Assembly: GCA_011390475.1 (NCBI GenBank)
Contig: JAABSG010000005.1
Coordinates: 1 to 37,383 of the forward strand
Reading direction: 5' to 3'
DNA length: 37,383 nucleotides
Origin: Geminicoccaceae bacterium
GTDB taxonomy: Bacteria > Pseudomonadota > Alphaproteobacteria > Geminicoccales > Geminicoccaceae
Made by a program: the position numbers and the translations under genes. Below are positions 1 through 10,461 of this stretch, one piece after another. Numbering within the stretch: position 1 is the stretch's first letter; each line of letters begins with the position of its first letter. The notes beneath the pieces were generated by a model. That model did not search any database and had not been told where the DNA came from. It saw only the letters and a list, made by a program, of their open reading frames with translations.

Positions 1-956
1 CCGTTGGCCAAGGGCCCGTAGACGATGTAGCTGTGGCCGGTGACCCAGCCGACATCGGCGGTGCACCAGTAGACGTCGCCTTCCTGGTAGTCGAAGACGT
101 ACTGGTGGGTCATGGACGCGTAGACGAGGTAGCCGCCCGTCGTGTGCAGGACGCCCTTGGGCATGCCGGTGGAGCCCGAAGTGTAGAGGATGAAGAGCGG
201 GTCCTCGGCGTTCATCGGCACGTAGTCGCACTCGTCCGCGGCTTCCTTCATGGCGAGCATGCCGTCGACGTCGCGGTCGGGGTTCATCGCCACGTCGAGG
301 CCGGTGTGGCGGAACATCAGGATCTTGACGTCGCCCGCGCATTTCTCGAGCGCCTTGTCGGCATTGGCCTTCAAGGGAACGCTCTTGCCGCCGCGGAGAC
401 CGCCATCCGAGGTGACGACCACCTTGGAGTCGCAGCCGTTGATGCGGTCGGAGAGGCTGTCGGGGGAGAAGCCGCCGAAGACGATGGAATGGATCGCACC
501 GAGCCTGGCGCAGGCGAGCATGGTGTAGGCGGCCTCGGGGATCATCGGCAGGTAGATGGTGACCCGATCGCCTTTCTCGACGCCCATGTCCTTGAGAATG
601 TTGGCGACGCGGCAGACGTTGCGGTGCAGCTCACGGTAGGTGATCTTCTGGTCGACCTCGGGGCTGTCGCCTTCCCAGATGATCGCGACCTGGTTGGCGC
701 GCGTCTCGAGGTGCCGGTCGACGCAGTTGTAGCAGACGTTGAGTTCGCCGTCCTCGAACCACTTGATCGAGACGTCGCCGTCGAAGCTGGTGTTCTTGAT
801 CTTGGTCGGCTTCTTGCTCCAGGTCAGCCGTTCGGCTTCGCGCGCCCAGAACGTGTCGGGGCTGTCGACCGATTCCTTGTAGAGCTTTTCGTATTTGGCC
901 TTGTCGCAGTGAGCCGATTCGGCCCATTCGGCCGCAACTGGGTAAATATCCGACAT
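1..956 (-). CDS. acs: acetyl-CoA synthetase (acetate--CoA ligase), N-terminal part; runs off the left edge
   Basis: Reverse-strand translation begins [37 protein letters not shown] and contains [12 protein letters not shown] and [23 protein letters not shown] (adenylate-forming motif). Confidence 0.96.
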   Translation of the reverse strand, partial: MSDIYPVAAEWAESAHCDKAKYEKLYKESVDSPDTFWAREAERLTWSKKPTKIKNTSFDGDVSIKWFEDGELNVCYNCVDRHLETRANQVAIIWEGDSPEVDQKITYRELHRNVCRVANILKDMGVEKGDRVTIYLPMIPEAAYTMLACARLGAIHSIVFGGFSPDSLSDRINGCDSKVVVTSDGGLRGGKSVPLKANADKALEKCAGDVKILMFRHTGLDVAMNPDRDVDGMLAMKEAADECDYVPMNAEDPLFILYTSGSTGMPKGVLHTTGGYLVYASMTHQYVFDYQEGDVYWCTADVGWVTGHSYIVYGPLAN

Positions 957-1290
957 CTTCTTCCTCCCTCTACAGGCGGTTCATTGGCTGATTCGCAGCG
1001 GAGTGTGCCGCCACCCGTCTTTCCGACACGATGCCCCAGAGCGACGCGGGGACGTTTTGCCGCAACGCCGGATGGGCAGGGTGCCGGCCTGTCCGGGTGT
1101 TGTTCGCGGGCTTATCCACACCACCACCCACAGCCTCCGTGCTATCCCCATTACTATCAACAAGATGTGGGTAAGTCACAACCGTCGATAGTCGGGCGAG
1201 CACTTGGCGGTGCGTCGATCGAGGGTCAGATCAGGTCAGACGGAGCCGAGCGTCAAGGATAAAGAGGACGGTATGGGCGACCGCCGCAAC

Positions 1291-1965
1291 TCAGCCGGCG
1301 GCGCCGTTCAGCCAGGTGACGACATGCGGCAGGATGCGCTCGACGATGACGGCCACACCCTGGGCGTTGGGATGGATGCCGTCATCGGCCATGAGATCCC
1401 TGTCCTCGATCGCGCCGTCGAGAAAGAACGGGTAGAGGGGCACGTCGTAGCGCTCGGCGAGGCGCGGGTAGACATCGGCGAAGGCTTCCGTGTAGCGGGC
1501 ACCCAGATTGGGCGGGGCGAGCATGCCGGCGAGCTTGACCCTGACGCCTGCGGCCTGGGCTGTCTCGATGATGCCGGCGAGGTTCGCTTCCAGGGTTTCG
1601 ACCGGCAATGCGCGCAAGGCGTCGTTGCCACCGAGCTCGATCAGGATGTGGGTCGGCTCGTCGCCGAGCACCCAGTCGATGCGGCTGAGGCCGCCGGCCG
1701 AGGTGTCGCCCGAGACGCCGGCATTGAGGACCTCGCAGGTGATGCCTGCGCCGGCCAGCGCGCGTTCGAGCTGGGCCGGAAAGGCGTCGGCGAAGTCCAC
1801 ACCGTAGCCGGCGGCGAGCGAATCGCCGAGCACGGCGAGGCGGCATGTTTCGGTTGCGGTGCCCACTTTCGCCGAGCCCGTACCGAGGACGGCGAGTGCC
1901 GCGATTGCGCCCGCGAGGTTGAGGAACCGGCGGCGGCTCCCACTTCTGCCTTTGGGTTCAGTCAT
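1291..1965 (-). CDS. tesA: arylesterase / SGNH (GDSL) hydrolase, TesA-like, exported
   Basis: LAVLGDSLAAGYGV (GDSL block I), ELGGNDALRALP (block III), DGIHPNAQGV (block V); hydrophobic N-terminal segment; start chosen at internal Met (MTEPKG). Confidence 0.9.
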   Translation of the reverse strand: MTEPKGRSGSRRRFLNLAGAIAALAVLGTGSAKVGTATETCRLAVLGDSLAAGYGVDFADAFPAQLERALAGAGITCEVLNAGVSGDTSAGGLSRIDWVLGDEPTHILIELGGNDALRALPVETLEANLAGIIETAQAAGVRVKLAGMLAPPNLGARYTEAFADVYPRLAERYDVPLYPFFLDGAIEDRDLMADDGIHPNAQGVAVIVERILPHVVTWLNGAAG

Positions 1966-1984
1966 CGATGAGAGTTGGCACTTC

Positions 1985-2679
<695 letters not shown>

Positions 2680-2683
<4 letters not shown>

Positions 2684-5223
2684 GCGCGGCTTCGCTTTCG
2701 GCGACCGCCTTGGCGCGGATCGCCTGGCGAGATTTGCGCGGTAGCCGGGCCGCGGCCCTCATCATCCTCGCCTGCCTGACACTCGGTGTGGCCACCATCA
2801 CCGGCATCGGCTCGCTCCGCGAGAGCGTGACCGACACGGTCGCGCGCGATGCCAGGGCGTTGCTCGGTGGCGATCTGGTCATCGAATCGACCAATCAAGT
2901 GCTGCCGGAGGCGGAACTCGCGGCGGTCGTGCCGGCGGATGCCCGGGTCAGCCATTGGGTGACGACCAACGCTATCGCTTTTGCCGACAACGGCCGGCAG
3001 GTGGCGGTGGCGTTGAAGGCCGTGGACGATCTCTACCCGCTCCATGGCCGGGTAATGATGGAGCCCGAGCAGCCGCTCGACGACGCGCTCGAGAGTGGCG
3101 GGGCCTTGGCCGAACAGAGTCTGCTGCAGCGGCTGCAGGTCGAGGTGGGCGATACGCTGGAGCTCGGCACCGGGCGGGTCGAGATCCGCGGCGTGTTGGT
3201 CTCGGAGCCCGACCGGCTCGGCCGGTTCGTCGGGCTCGGGCCCAGGCTGATGGTGCATCAGGAGACCGTGGCCGATCTCGGCATCCTCGCACCCGGGGCC
3301 CTGGCCCGGCACAGTTACGGGCTGGCTCTGGCCGATCCCGGCACGGCCGAGGCGCATGTGGCGACGTTGCGCCGGGATTTCGCCGATGCGCATTGGCGCG
3401 CGCAAACGTTCGAATCGGTGCAGCCGCGAATCGCGCGTAATGCGGATCGGCTGGCGAGCTATCTCTCGCTCGCCGGCATCGCGGCCTTGCTGATCGGCGG
3501 GCTCGGCGTCGGGATCGTCGTCGACGCGCATCTCGCATCGCGGCAGCGGACGATTGCGACCTTGCGCTGCATCGGCAGCACGCGGCGTGACATTGCCGTG
3601 ATCTGTGGGCTGCAGATCTGTCTCTTGTGCGCGGCCGGGCTCGGACTGGGAGCGCTGGTCGGTACCACCTTGCCGTTTGCGATTCATCTGCTGCCGGCCG
3701 GGCTCTTGCCGATCGATCTCGCCATCGGCGTGCATCCCGGGGCCATCGTCTCGGCGGCCATGTTTGCGCTTGCGACTGCGGCGCTGTTCACGGCCCTGCC
3801 GCTCTTGCAGGCGACCGCGATCACGCCGGCGGCGCTGTTTCGTGACGATGGGGCGGCGCCGGCCGGTGTGGTGGTCGGCGCTGGCCGGGCGGCGCCGCGG
3901 CGCTGGCCCTGGCTCTTGGGCGTCGCGGTCTTCCTCGCGGCAACGGCCGTGCTCGCCGTGCCCGATCCCTTCATCGCCGCCGTCTTTCTCGGCATCGTCG
4001 CGGTCGCCGCGGCGTTCATTCAGGGCCTCGCCCGGCTCGGGCTGCTGGCCGTCGGCGCCATGGCGCAGCGCAGCTCCGGTCTCACCCGGCTGGCGCTGAG
4101 CCAGTTGCGCCGTGGCGAGCGGGCGGCGACCTCGTCGGTGGTGGCACTGGCGGCCGGTACGGCGGTCTTGACCACCGTGCTCCTGGTCGAGCACAGCATT
4201 TCGCGTGAACTCGCCGAGAATCGCCCGGCGGCGGCACCCAGCTCGATCTTCATCGACATCCAGCCGAACCAGCGAGAGGACTTCACGAGCCTCGTCCAGT
4301 CCTTCGCGGGTGCCCGCATCCTGCAGATGGAGCCGGTGCTCCGGGCGCGGGTCGTGCGGATCGGCGGCATCCCGGTCGACGAGGCCGAGATCGCCGACGA
4401 TGTGCGCTGGACCGTGCGCCGCGATCGCGGGCTCTCCTACCGCGCGGCATCGCCGCCGGCGGAGCAGATCGCCCTGGGCGAGTGGTGGCCCGCGGACTAC
4501 GCCGGGCCGCCGTTGGTCTCGGTCGAGGACGAGGTGGCCATCGGCTACGGACTCGGGATCGGCGACACGCTCACCTTCAATGTCATGGGGCGCATGGTCG
4601 AGGCCGAGATCGCCAATCTCCGCCGCGAGATCGACTGGTCGGAGGGTCGGGTGGATTTCGTCTTCGTGCTCAGCCCCGGGGTCATCGACCGGGCACCGCA
4701 CACGCTGATCGCCACGGTCGATATCGGCTCGGGCGATCAGACCGAGCTGATCGACCGGATGGCGCGGGAACTGCCCAACGTCACGCCTTTCGCCATTGCC
4801 GACATGATCGCCAGGATCGAGGCGATCCTGGGCCAGATCGGCCTCGCCGTCCGCTTCATGGCCGGGGTGACGCTGGTCACCGGGCTCGCGGTCCTGGTCA
4901 GCGCCTTGGCCGCGGCCCGGCGTCAGCAGTTGCGCCAGAGCGTGCTGTTCAAGGTGGTGGGCGCGGAGCGGCAGCAGATCGGGCGGATTTTTCTCGCCCA
5001 GTACCTGATGATCGGGACGGTGGCGGCGATCCTGGGCGCCTTGCTCGGGCTGGTTGCGAGCTTTGCCGTGGTCCGCTTCGGGTTCGGGCTCGACTGGAGC
5101 CTGGCGCCCCTGCTCGCCTCGGCCGTGCCGGTCGCGGCGGTGCTGGCCACGCTGGTGATCGGTGCCATCGGGCTGCAGCGGGTCTTGGGCGTGCCCGCGG
5201 CCACTATCCTGCGCAGTCCTTAA
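2680..5223 (+). CDS. ybbP: ABC transporter permease, FtsX-like, YbbP type
   Basis: 847-aa multi-TM protein with FtsX/MacB-type repeats, overlapping the end of the ybbA-like gene; E. coli-like tesA / ybbA-ybbP layout. Confidence 0.9.
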
Positions 5224-5408
5224 AGGTTTGTTAAACAACCGTGGAGAAACGGGTCCGGCCGATCGATGAAACTTCAGTCATAATCGACCCCGAGCCGTTC
5301 CGTCTGGTGGAAACGGCGGCGCCTCGGCTTGATCGGCCAAGGCGTTCTGCCATATACGAGAACGCGAGATTTGCCGCTTGCTGGCTTGCACAAAAGAGGT
5401 GACTGACG

Positions 5409-6122
5409 ATGGAACCACGGATGGATCAGCGACTGGCGCAGGGGCGCGTCGATGCCGCGGAGGTCGATGCCGGCCTGCGCAGCCATATGCTGTCGGTCTA
5501 CAATTACATGGGCCTGGCCCTGGCGTTGACCGGGCTCACCGCCTTCGTAACGGCCACCACGCCCGCCATGGTGCAGCTGATTTTCGGCACGCCGTTGCAG
5601 TGGGTGGTGATGCTGGCACCCTTGGGCTTCATCTTTTTCCTCGGCTCCAAGGTACATTCGATGAGCGTGAGTGCCGCTCAAATCACCTTTTGGGCCTTCG
5701 CGGTCACCATGGGCCTGTCGATGGCCAGCATTTTCCTGGTCTTCACCGGCACCAGCATCGCCCGGGTCTTTTTCATCACCGCCGGCACGTTCGGCGCGAT
5801 GAGCATCTACGGTTACACGACGAAGCGTGATCTGTCGAAGTATGCTTCGTTCCTGATCATGGGCGTGATCGGCATCGTCATCGCGATGATCGTGAACCTC
5901 TTCATCGGCAGCTCGGCGCTGCAGTTCGCGATCAGTGTGATCGGTGTCCTGGTCTTCACCGGCCTCACCGCCTACGACTCGCAGCGGATCAAGGAGGAGT
6001 ACAACGAGCTCGCCGGTCACGAGATGCTGTCGAAGATGGCGATCATGGGCGCCCTGAGCCTCTACCTCAACTTCATCAACCTCTTCATGATGCTGCTGCA
6101 TCTCTTCGGCAACCGCGAGTGA
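5409..6122 (+). CDS. Bax inhibitor-1 / YccA family membrane protein
   Basis: Seven-TM-like protein with YNYMGLALALTGL, GLTAYDSQRIKEEY and ALSLYLNFINLFMMLLHLFGNR, typical of the BI-1 family. Confidence 0.95.
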   Translation: MEPRMDQRLAQGRVDAAEVDAGLRSHMLSVYNYMGLALALTGLTAFVTATTPAMVQLIFGTPLQWVVMLAPLGFIFFLGSKVHSMSVSAAQITFWAFAVTMGLSMASIFLVFTGTSIARVFFITAGTFGAMSIYGYTTKRDLSKYASFLIMGVIGIVIAMIVNLFIGSSALQFAISVIGVLVFTGLTAYDSQRIKEEYNELAGHEMLSKMAIMGALSLYLNFINLFMMLLHLFGNRE

Positions 6123-6151
6123 TCTAGTCACTCTGCGTTGCGCGACGATGG

Positions 6152-6176
6152 ACGGCCCGCTTCGGCGGGCCGTTTT
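6152..6176 (+). terminator. Rho-independent terminator after the BI-1 gene
   Basis: ACGGCCCGC-TTCG-GCGGGCCGT followed by TTTT: perfect 9-bp GC-rich stem, TTCG loop, T-run. Confidence 0.9.
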
Positions 6177-6215
6177 TCGTTGCTGCCCGAGCCGTCAGCC
6201 GAAGGCGCCGAACTC

Positions 6216-6926
6216 TCAGCCGAAGGCATTGGGATCGCCGGCGCAGGCCGCGAACAGACGTTGGTCGGCCAGCAACTCGCCCGGCCGACCTTCCGCCACC
6301 AGCCGACCCTGGGCCAAAACGTAGCCGTAATCGGCGAGGCCGAGGACCGGCTCGGCGTAGCGGTCGGCCACCAAGAGGGTATAGCCGTCGCGCGCGAGGC
6401 TACGTAGCAGATCGCTCGCCCGATCGACGCCGATGGCGGGCATCAGATCGTCGATCAAGAGCAATCGCGGCAGGCCGAGCAGGGCGCGACCGAGATCGAC
6501 CAGGCGCAACAGCTCGGGCTCGAGATCGTCGACGCGTTGGTCGAGGCAGCCCTCCAGTTCCGGCAGATAGTCTGCCAACCGCTCGAATGCCGCAGCCTCC
6601 AGGCGAACCGAGGCCGCGGCCAGCACCAGATACTCGCGCACCGCGAGGCCCGGGAACACCGGCGGTGTCTGGAAGGCGCAGCGCAGGCCGAGCTGCTGGC
6701 GGGCGAGAGGACCGAGCGGCATCAGCTCGTGGCCGGCGAGTCGCAGCTCGCCGGCGCGCGCCGGGCGAAGGCCGAGCAGCAGCTCGAATAGCACCGACTT
6801 GCCGGCCTGGGCGCCGCCGACGAGCGCCACGAGGCTGCCTTCGGCGACGTCGAGCGAGAGGTCGCGGATCAACCAGTCGCCATCGGCGACGGCCTCGAGT
6901 CCGCGGGCTTGCAGGAGTCCCGGCAT
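6216..6926 (-). CDS. divergent LivF-like ABC nucleotide-binding-domain protein
   Basis: Walker A VGGAQAGKS retained, Q-loop-like AFQTPPVFPGLAVREYL, Walker B LLLIDD; expected LSGGE signature replaced by LEPEL; C-term GYVLAQGRLVAEGRPGELL is LivF-like. Confidence 0.75.
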   Translation of the reverse strand: MPGLLQARGLEAVADGDWLIRDLSLDVAEGSLVALVGGAQAGKSVLFELLLGLRPARAGELRLAGHELMPLGPLARQQLGLRCAFQTPPVFPGLAVREYLVLAAASVRLEAAAFERLADYLPELEGCLDQRVDDLEPELLRLVDLGRALLGLPRLLLIDDLMPAIGVDRASDLLRSLARDGYTLLVADRYAEPVLGLADYGYVLAQGRLVAEGRPGELLADQRLFAACAGDPNAFG

Positions 6927-7723
6927 CAGAGGGTGGAGCCCGTCAGCAGCCGATAGACGTGGGCGGCCGAACCGATGGCGGCCGGTGTCGCGTCGGCGAT
7001 CAGCCGGCCCCGATCGAGCACCAGGCAGCGATCGGCGAGCCGGCCCAGGGTCGCCAGATCGTCCTCGATGACCACCATGGTGAGCGCTGCCTTGCGCAGC
7101 CGGGCGAGCAACTCGGCGAAGCGGGTGCGGTCGGCGGGCCCGAGCCCGGCGAGTGGTTGCTCGAGCAACAGGAGCCGTGGCCGTTGGGCGAGGCAGCGGG
7201 CGAGCTCGGCGAGCCGTGCGTCGAGACCGCCCAGGCTCGGCACCGGCCGCTCGGCGAGGCCGTCGATGTCGAGAAACTCGAGGATGGCGGCGATGTCCTC
7301 GGCATCGCTCAGGGTTGGCGCGGCGCCGATGCCCAGGGTGAGCCGCCAGCCCGGCCTCGCGACCATGACCCGGGCCGCGATGAGCATCTCGCGGACGCTG
7401 CCGGCCGTGAGCAGACGCTGGCGGCGCATGGCGAGGATGCCGAGGCGGACCCGCGCCGTCGGCCCCAGCCGATCGATGCGCAACCCGCCGAAGCGCAGCG
7501 AGCCAGCCGTCGGCAAGGTGTGGCCGGTGACGAGATCGCGCAGCCCAGAGCGTCCGCCGAAAGCCCCTTCGGCCTCGCCGTCGAGCCCGATCACGCCGGT
7601 GATCGAGGCGGTATCGAAGCCACAGGTGAGGCGGTCGATAGCTTTGCCGCGGCGGCTTTCGAGGGTCACCTCGACCAGCTCCAAGAGCGGCCGCAGCGGC
7701 TGGTCGAGGACCAGATCGCTCAT
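6926..7723 (-). CDS. divergent LivG-like ABC nucleotide-binding-domain protein with degenerate catalytic motifs
   Basis: LivG-like layout (LVTGHTLPTAGSLRFGGLRIDRL ... ARCLAQRPRLLLLEQPLAGLGPADR ... ADRCLVLDRGRLIADATP) but no Walker A Lys (IGLDGEAEGAFGG), Walker B LLLLEQ, H-loop IEDD. Confidence 0.75.
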   Translation of the reverse strand: MSDLVLDQPLRPLLELVEVTLESRRGKAIDRLTCGFDTASITGVIGLDGEAEGAFGGRSGLRDLVTGHTLPTAGSLRFGGLRIDRLGPTARVRLGILAMRRQRLLTAGSVREMLIAARVMVARPGWRLTLGIGAAPTLSDAEDIAAILEFLDIDGLAERPVPSLGGLDARLAELARCLAQRPRLLLLEQPLAGLGPADRTRFAELLARLRKAALTMVVIEDDLATLGRLADRCLVLDRGRLIADATPAAIGSAAHVYRLLTGSTL

Positions 7724-7779
7724 CGGTCGGCCCGTTGTCTCTGGGCCGGTTGTTCCTGGGCTCGTCACTTCTGTCCCGG

Positions 7780-8718
7780 TCATCTCGGGGCCGAGCGCGG
7801 CTGGGGCAGGCTGCCGGTGAAGGCGGTGCTCGGCGGTTGCCAGGCGGGTGACCCGTCGGGGCGAACGATCAGCTGCAGAATCAGCGCGGCGAGTGCGGCG
7901 GCAAGCGTCAGATCGACGAAATGGGGGGCGAGGAGGACGGTGAACTTGGGCAGGAGGATGAGCGGCAAGGCAGCGAGCAAGGCCCCGCCGATGCGCACCC
8001 CGCCGAGCCGGCCGACGGCGAAAAGGGCCAGCGATAGCGCCACCCAGTCGTTCGCATCGCTGCTGATGAGCGGGGCCGGCCCGACTGCCAGGATGCCGCC
8101 GCCGAGCGTGGCCGTTGCGGCTGCCAGCAGTAGCGCCGTCGCGCGAAAGGCGGCGAGATCGAGGCCGAGGCCGTCGGCCGGCAGCCGGGCCAGGACAGCC
8201 GCCTCGTGCAACCGGGCCATGGTGGCGCCCGCGAACCGCGCTGTGGCCGAAAGGAGCAGGGTCGAGGCGAGGAGGGGCAGCAGCAGAAAGGCGTCGATGC
8301 CGAGGCCAGCGAGCTCGAGGTCGGGCTCGGTCGTGACCGAGGGCAAGCTCGCGAGACCGAGGAGGAGGGCGAGCAACAGGGCGGTCGCAACGACGCCGGC
8401 CTGGCCGCGGATCGCGAGCCAGACCAGCCCGCCCAGGATCAGGCCCAAAAGCGGTGTGGTGGCCAGGGCAGCGGCGGTCGGCCAGCCGAGATCCACGGTC
8501 AAGATCGGCATCAGGCTGGCGCCCATGGCGGCGAACCCACCCAGACAAACGAGCGGCAGCCGCGCGATGCCGATGCCGATCAGGGCGGCGACGGTGAGCA
8601 GTGCCAGCCCGCCCGAAAAGCCGGCAAACGGCAGAAAGGCCGGATGGCCGATAGCGGCCAAAAGGATCGGCAGGAGCAGGAACGGGGCGAGTGCCGTCAA
8701 GAGCGGGGCCATGCGCAT
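7780..8718 (-). CDS. LivM-like multi-TM permease, divergent
   Basis: Very hydrophobic 312-aa ORF; ATMARLHEAAVLARLPADGLGLDLAAFRATALLLAAATATLGGGILAV and VALSLALFAVGRLGGVRIGGALLAALPLIL resemble the conserved LivM segments. Confidence 0.65.
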   Translation of the reverse strand: MRMAPLLTALAPFLLLPILLAAIGHPAFLPFAGFSGGLALLTVAALIGIGIARLPLVCLGGFAAMGASLMPILTVDLGWPTAAALATTPLLGLILGGLVWLAIRGQAGVVATALLLALLLGLASLPSVTTEPDLELAGLGIDAFLLLPLLASTLLLSATARFAGATMARLHEAAVLARLPADGLGLDLAAFRATALLLAAATATLGGGILAVGPAPLISSDANDWVALSLALFAVGRLGGVRIGGALLAALPLILLPKFTVLLAPHFVDLTLAAALAALILQLIVRPDGSPAWQPPSTAFTGSLPQPRSAPR

Positions 8719-8733
8719 CAGCCGCGATCGCGC

Positions 8734-9408
8734 TCAGTCGATACCGGAGCGCACGAGGCGCGGTGCCACGAGCTTGGCTGCGAGAAGTGCTGCTGCGGCG
8801 ATGACGAAGACATGGACGGGCGGTCCGAGCAGGAGTTCGCCCGTGGCGACCAGCGCCCCGGTGAGCCAGGCGAGGAGTACCGTCAGCGTGGCTCGGCCCT
8901 TCGGTCGGCCGACCCGCCCGAGGACCAGCAGTGCCAGGCACGCGAGTGGCAGCCAGTCGGTGGTCGCCGGCACCGGGGCGAGGTTTCCGGCGAGTCCGGC
9001 GAGGAGCAGGCCCAAGAGAGTCGGCAGCACGAGGCCGACCGGCACGCCGACCGCGACGAGGCCCGCGGCATTGGCCGCCATCGCCCGCCAGGTGCGCCCG
9101 AGCCGGCTCGTTTCGTGGAGCAACAGGGCGAGGAACAGCAGGACCAGGGCGCCGAGCCAGCCGAGGGTGACGAGCCAGGCATGGGCGCCGGCGGCGATCA
9201 GCCGATCGGGGGCGAGGCCGAGTGCCGCCGTGACGGCGTTGGTCGCCAGTGCCATACCGACGGCGGCGGCAACGGCAGCGGCGATCAGCGTGAGTGGCTC
9301 CAGGGTCACCCGGCGGGTGGTAGCCCAAGCGGCAGCGGCCGCGTGCAGGAGGCAGGCAGCCTCCAGGACCAGTGCGTAAACCAGGGCCAGGGTGAAAGCG
9401 TGAGACAT
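8734..9408 (-). CDS. LivH-like multi-TM permease, divergent and short
   Basis: Hydrophobic 224-aa ORF with SRLGRTWRAMAANAAGLVAVGVPVG resembling the LivH 'GRAMRAVAQN..A...GI' loop; collinear with the LivM/G/F-like genes. Confidence 0.6.
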   Translation of the reverse strand: MSHAFTLALVYALVLEAACLLHAAAAAWATTRRVTLEPLTLIAAAVAAAVGMALATNAVTAALGLAPDRLIAAGAHAWLVTLGWLGALVLLFLALLLHETSRLGRTWRAMAANAAGLVAVGVPVGLVLPTLLGLLLAGLAGNLAPVPATTDWLPLACLALLVLGRVGRPKGRATLTVLLAWLTGALVATGELLLGPPVHVFVIAAAALLAAKLVAPRLVRSGID

Positions 9409-9426
9409 CGAGGCGATCGGCGCATC

Positions 9427-10461
9427 ATGGGTTGGCGGGCGGTGGCGCCAGAAATCGACTGGCGCATCCCGGGCTGGTTGCGGGCGAAACAGACCCTCGG
9501 CCGACGGCTCACCGGACTAGTCTTACTGCTCGGCACAGGCGCGCTCGCCATGGGCTGCGCTGCCGGTACGGCCATACCGGGTCAGTCGCCATCTGTCACG
9601 ATCTCACGCCTCTCGGCTGAACCGATCGGACTACGTACAGCACCCGGGGTAGAGCTACTGGCGGCTTATGCGCTTTCCGGCAGTGACCCCCGCTTCGGCG
9701 GCTTTTCGGCGATCGAGACGGATGGTCGCACTCTCTGGCTGCTCAGCGACCGGGCGACGCTCTGGCGGGCCGCGCTCGACCTCGACGGCACGACTGGCGC
9801 CCTGATGGCCTTGGACTGGCAGGTCGGTGAGGTCGTCGGCGATGCTCTCGACCGCCGCCCGCTCGACAGCGAGGCCTTGGCTCTGGCCCAGGACGGCACG
9901 CTGTTTGCCGCCTTCGAGCACGACCAGTCGCTACGCCGACTGGAGCGCCTGCCGGCGGGCGAATGGTCGACCGAGCGGCTGCATCCGGGCCGGCTGATCG
10001 AGGGTGCGCCGCGCAACCGGGGGCTCGAAGCGCTGGCGCGTCTGGCGGACGGCTCGTTGGTCGCACTTTCCGAGGGGGCTCGGCTGGCCCCGAACGTGGC
10101 CGAGGGCGCACGGCTGACGAGGGGAGCCGTGACACCCTTCGGCTACGCCATCTCACCCGGCTTCGATCCCGTTGGGGCCGCGACCAAGGACGGGCACCTC
10201 TATGTCCTGGAGCGCAGCCTGAGCGTGTTGGGCGGCTGGCAGAGCCGGCTGACCCGCAGCGCCGTTCCGGCTTCGGGTGAGTGGGGCACGCTCGAGGCCG
10301 AGGAGCTGATCCGGATCGACGCCGGTCCTCTGGCCGAGAACTACGAAGGGGTCGCGATTCTCGAGCATGGCGTCGAGGCCGCCTCCATCCTCTTGATCGC
10401 CGACGACAATCAGTCCGCCTTGCAGCGGACGCTGCTCCTGGTCTTCAGTTATGCCGGCTGA
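9427..10461 (+). CDS. esterase-like activity of phytase family protein (PF13449-like), putative exported protein
   Basis: N-terminal hydrophobic segment ending ALAMGCAAG; FGGFSAIETDGRTLWLLSDR, DSEALALAQDGTLFAAFEHDQSLRR, NRGLEALARLADGSLVALSE typical of the family. Confidence 0.85.
   Translation: MGWRAVAPEIDWRIPGWLRAKQTLGRRLTGLVLLLGTGALAMGCAAGTAIPGQSPSVTISRLSAEPIGLRTAPGVELLAAYALSGSDPRFGGFSAIETDGRTLWLLSDRATLWRAALDLDGTTGALMALDWQVGEVVGDALDRRPLDSEALALAQDGTLFAAFEHDQSLRRLERLPAGEWSTERLHPGRLIEGAPRNRGLEALARLADGSLVALSEGARLAPNVAEGARLTRGAVTPFGYAISPGFDPVGAATKDGHLYVLERSLSVLGGWQSRLTRSAVPASGEWGTLEAEELIRIDAGPLAENYEGVAILEHGVEAASILLIADDNQSALQRTLLLVFSYAG

Noticed and set aside
1112-1174. TTATCCACA (perfect DnaA-box match) and TGTGGGTAA (one mismatch on the opposite strand) upstream of acs
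   Set aside because: Only two sites with no origin-associated genes or AT-rich region nearby; one such 9-mer is expected by chance at appreciable frequency in 37 kb.
33-1262. 409-aa plus-strand ORF over the acs region
   Set aside because: Antisense shadow of acs; the opposite strand carries unmistakable acetyl-CoA synthetase motifs.
6195-6227. Direct repeat TCAGCCGAAGGC (21-nt period) at the end of the LivF-like gene
   Set aside because: Short and consistent with a minor local duplication of the stop-codon region; no function suggested.
6587-9379. 930-aa plus-strand ORF opposite the LivHMGF-like cassette
   Set aside because: Arg/Ala/Pro/Ser-rich shadow translation; the minus strand has ABC and TM patterns in the expected order.
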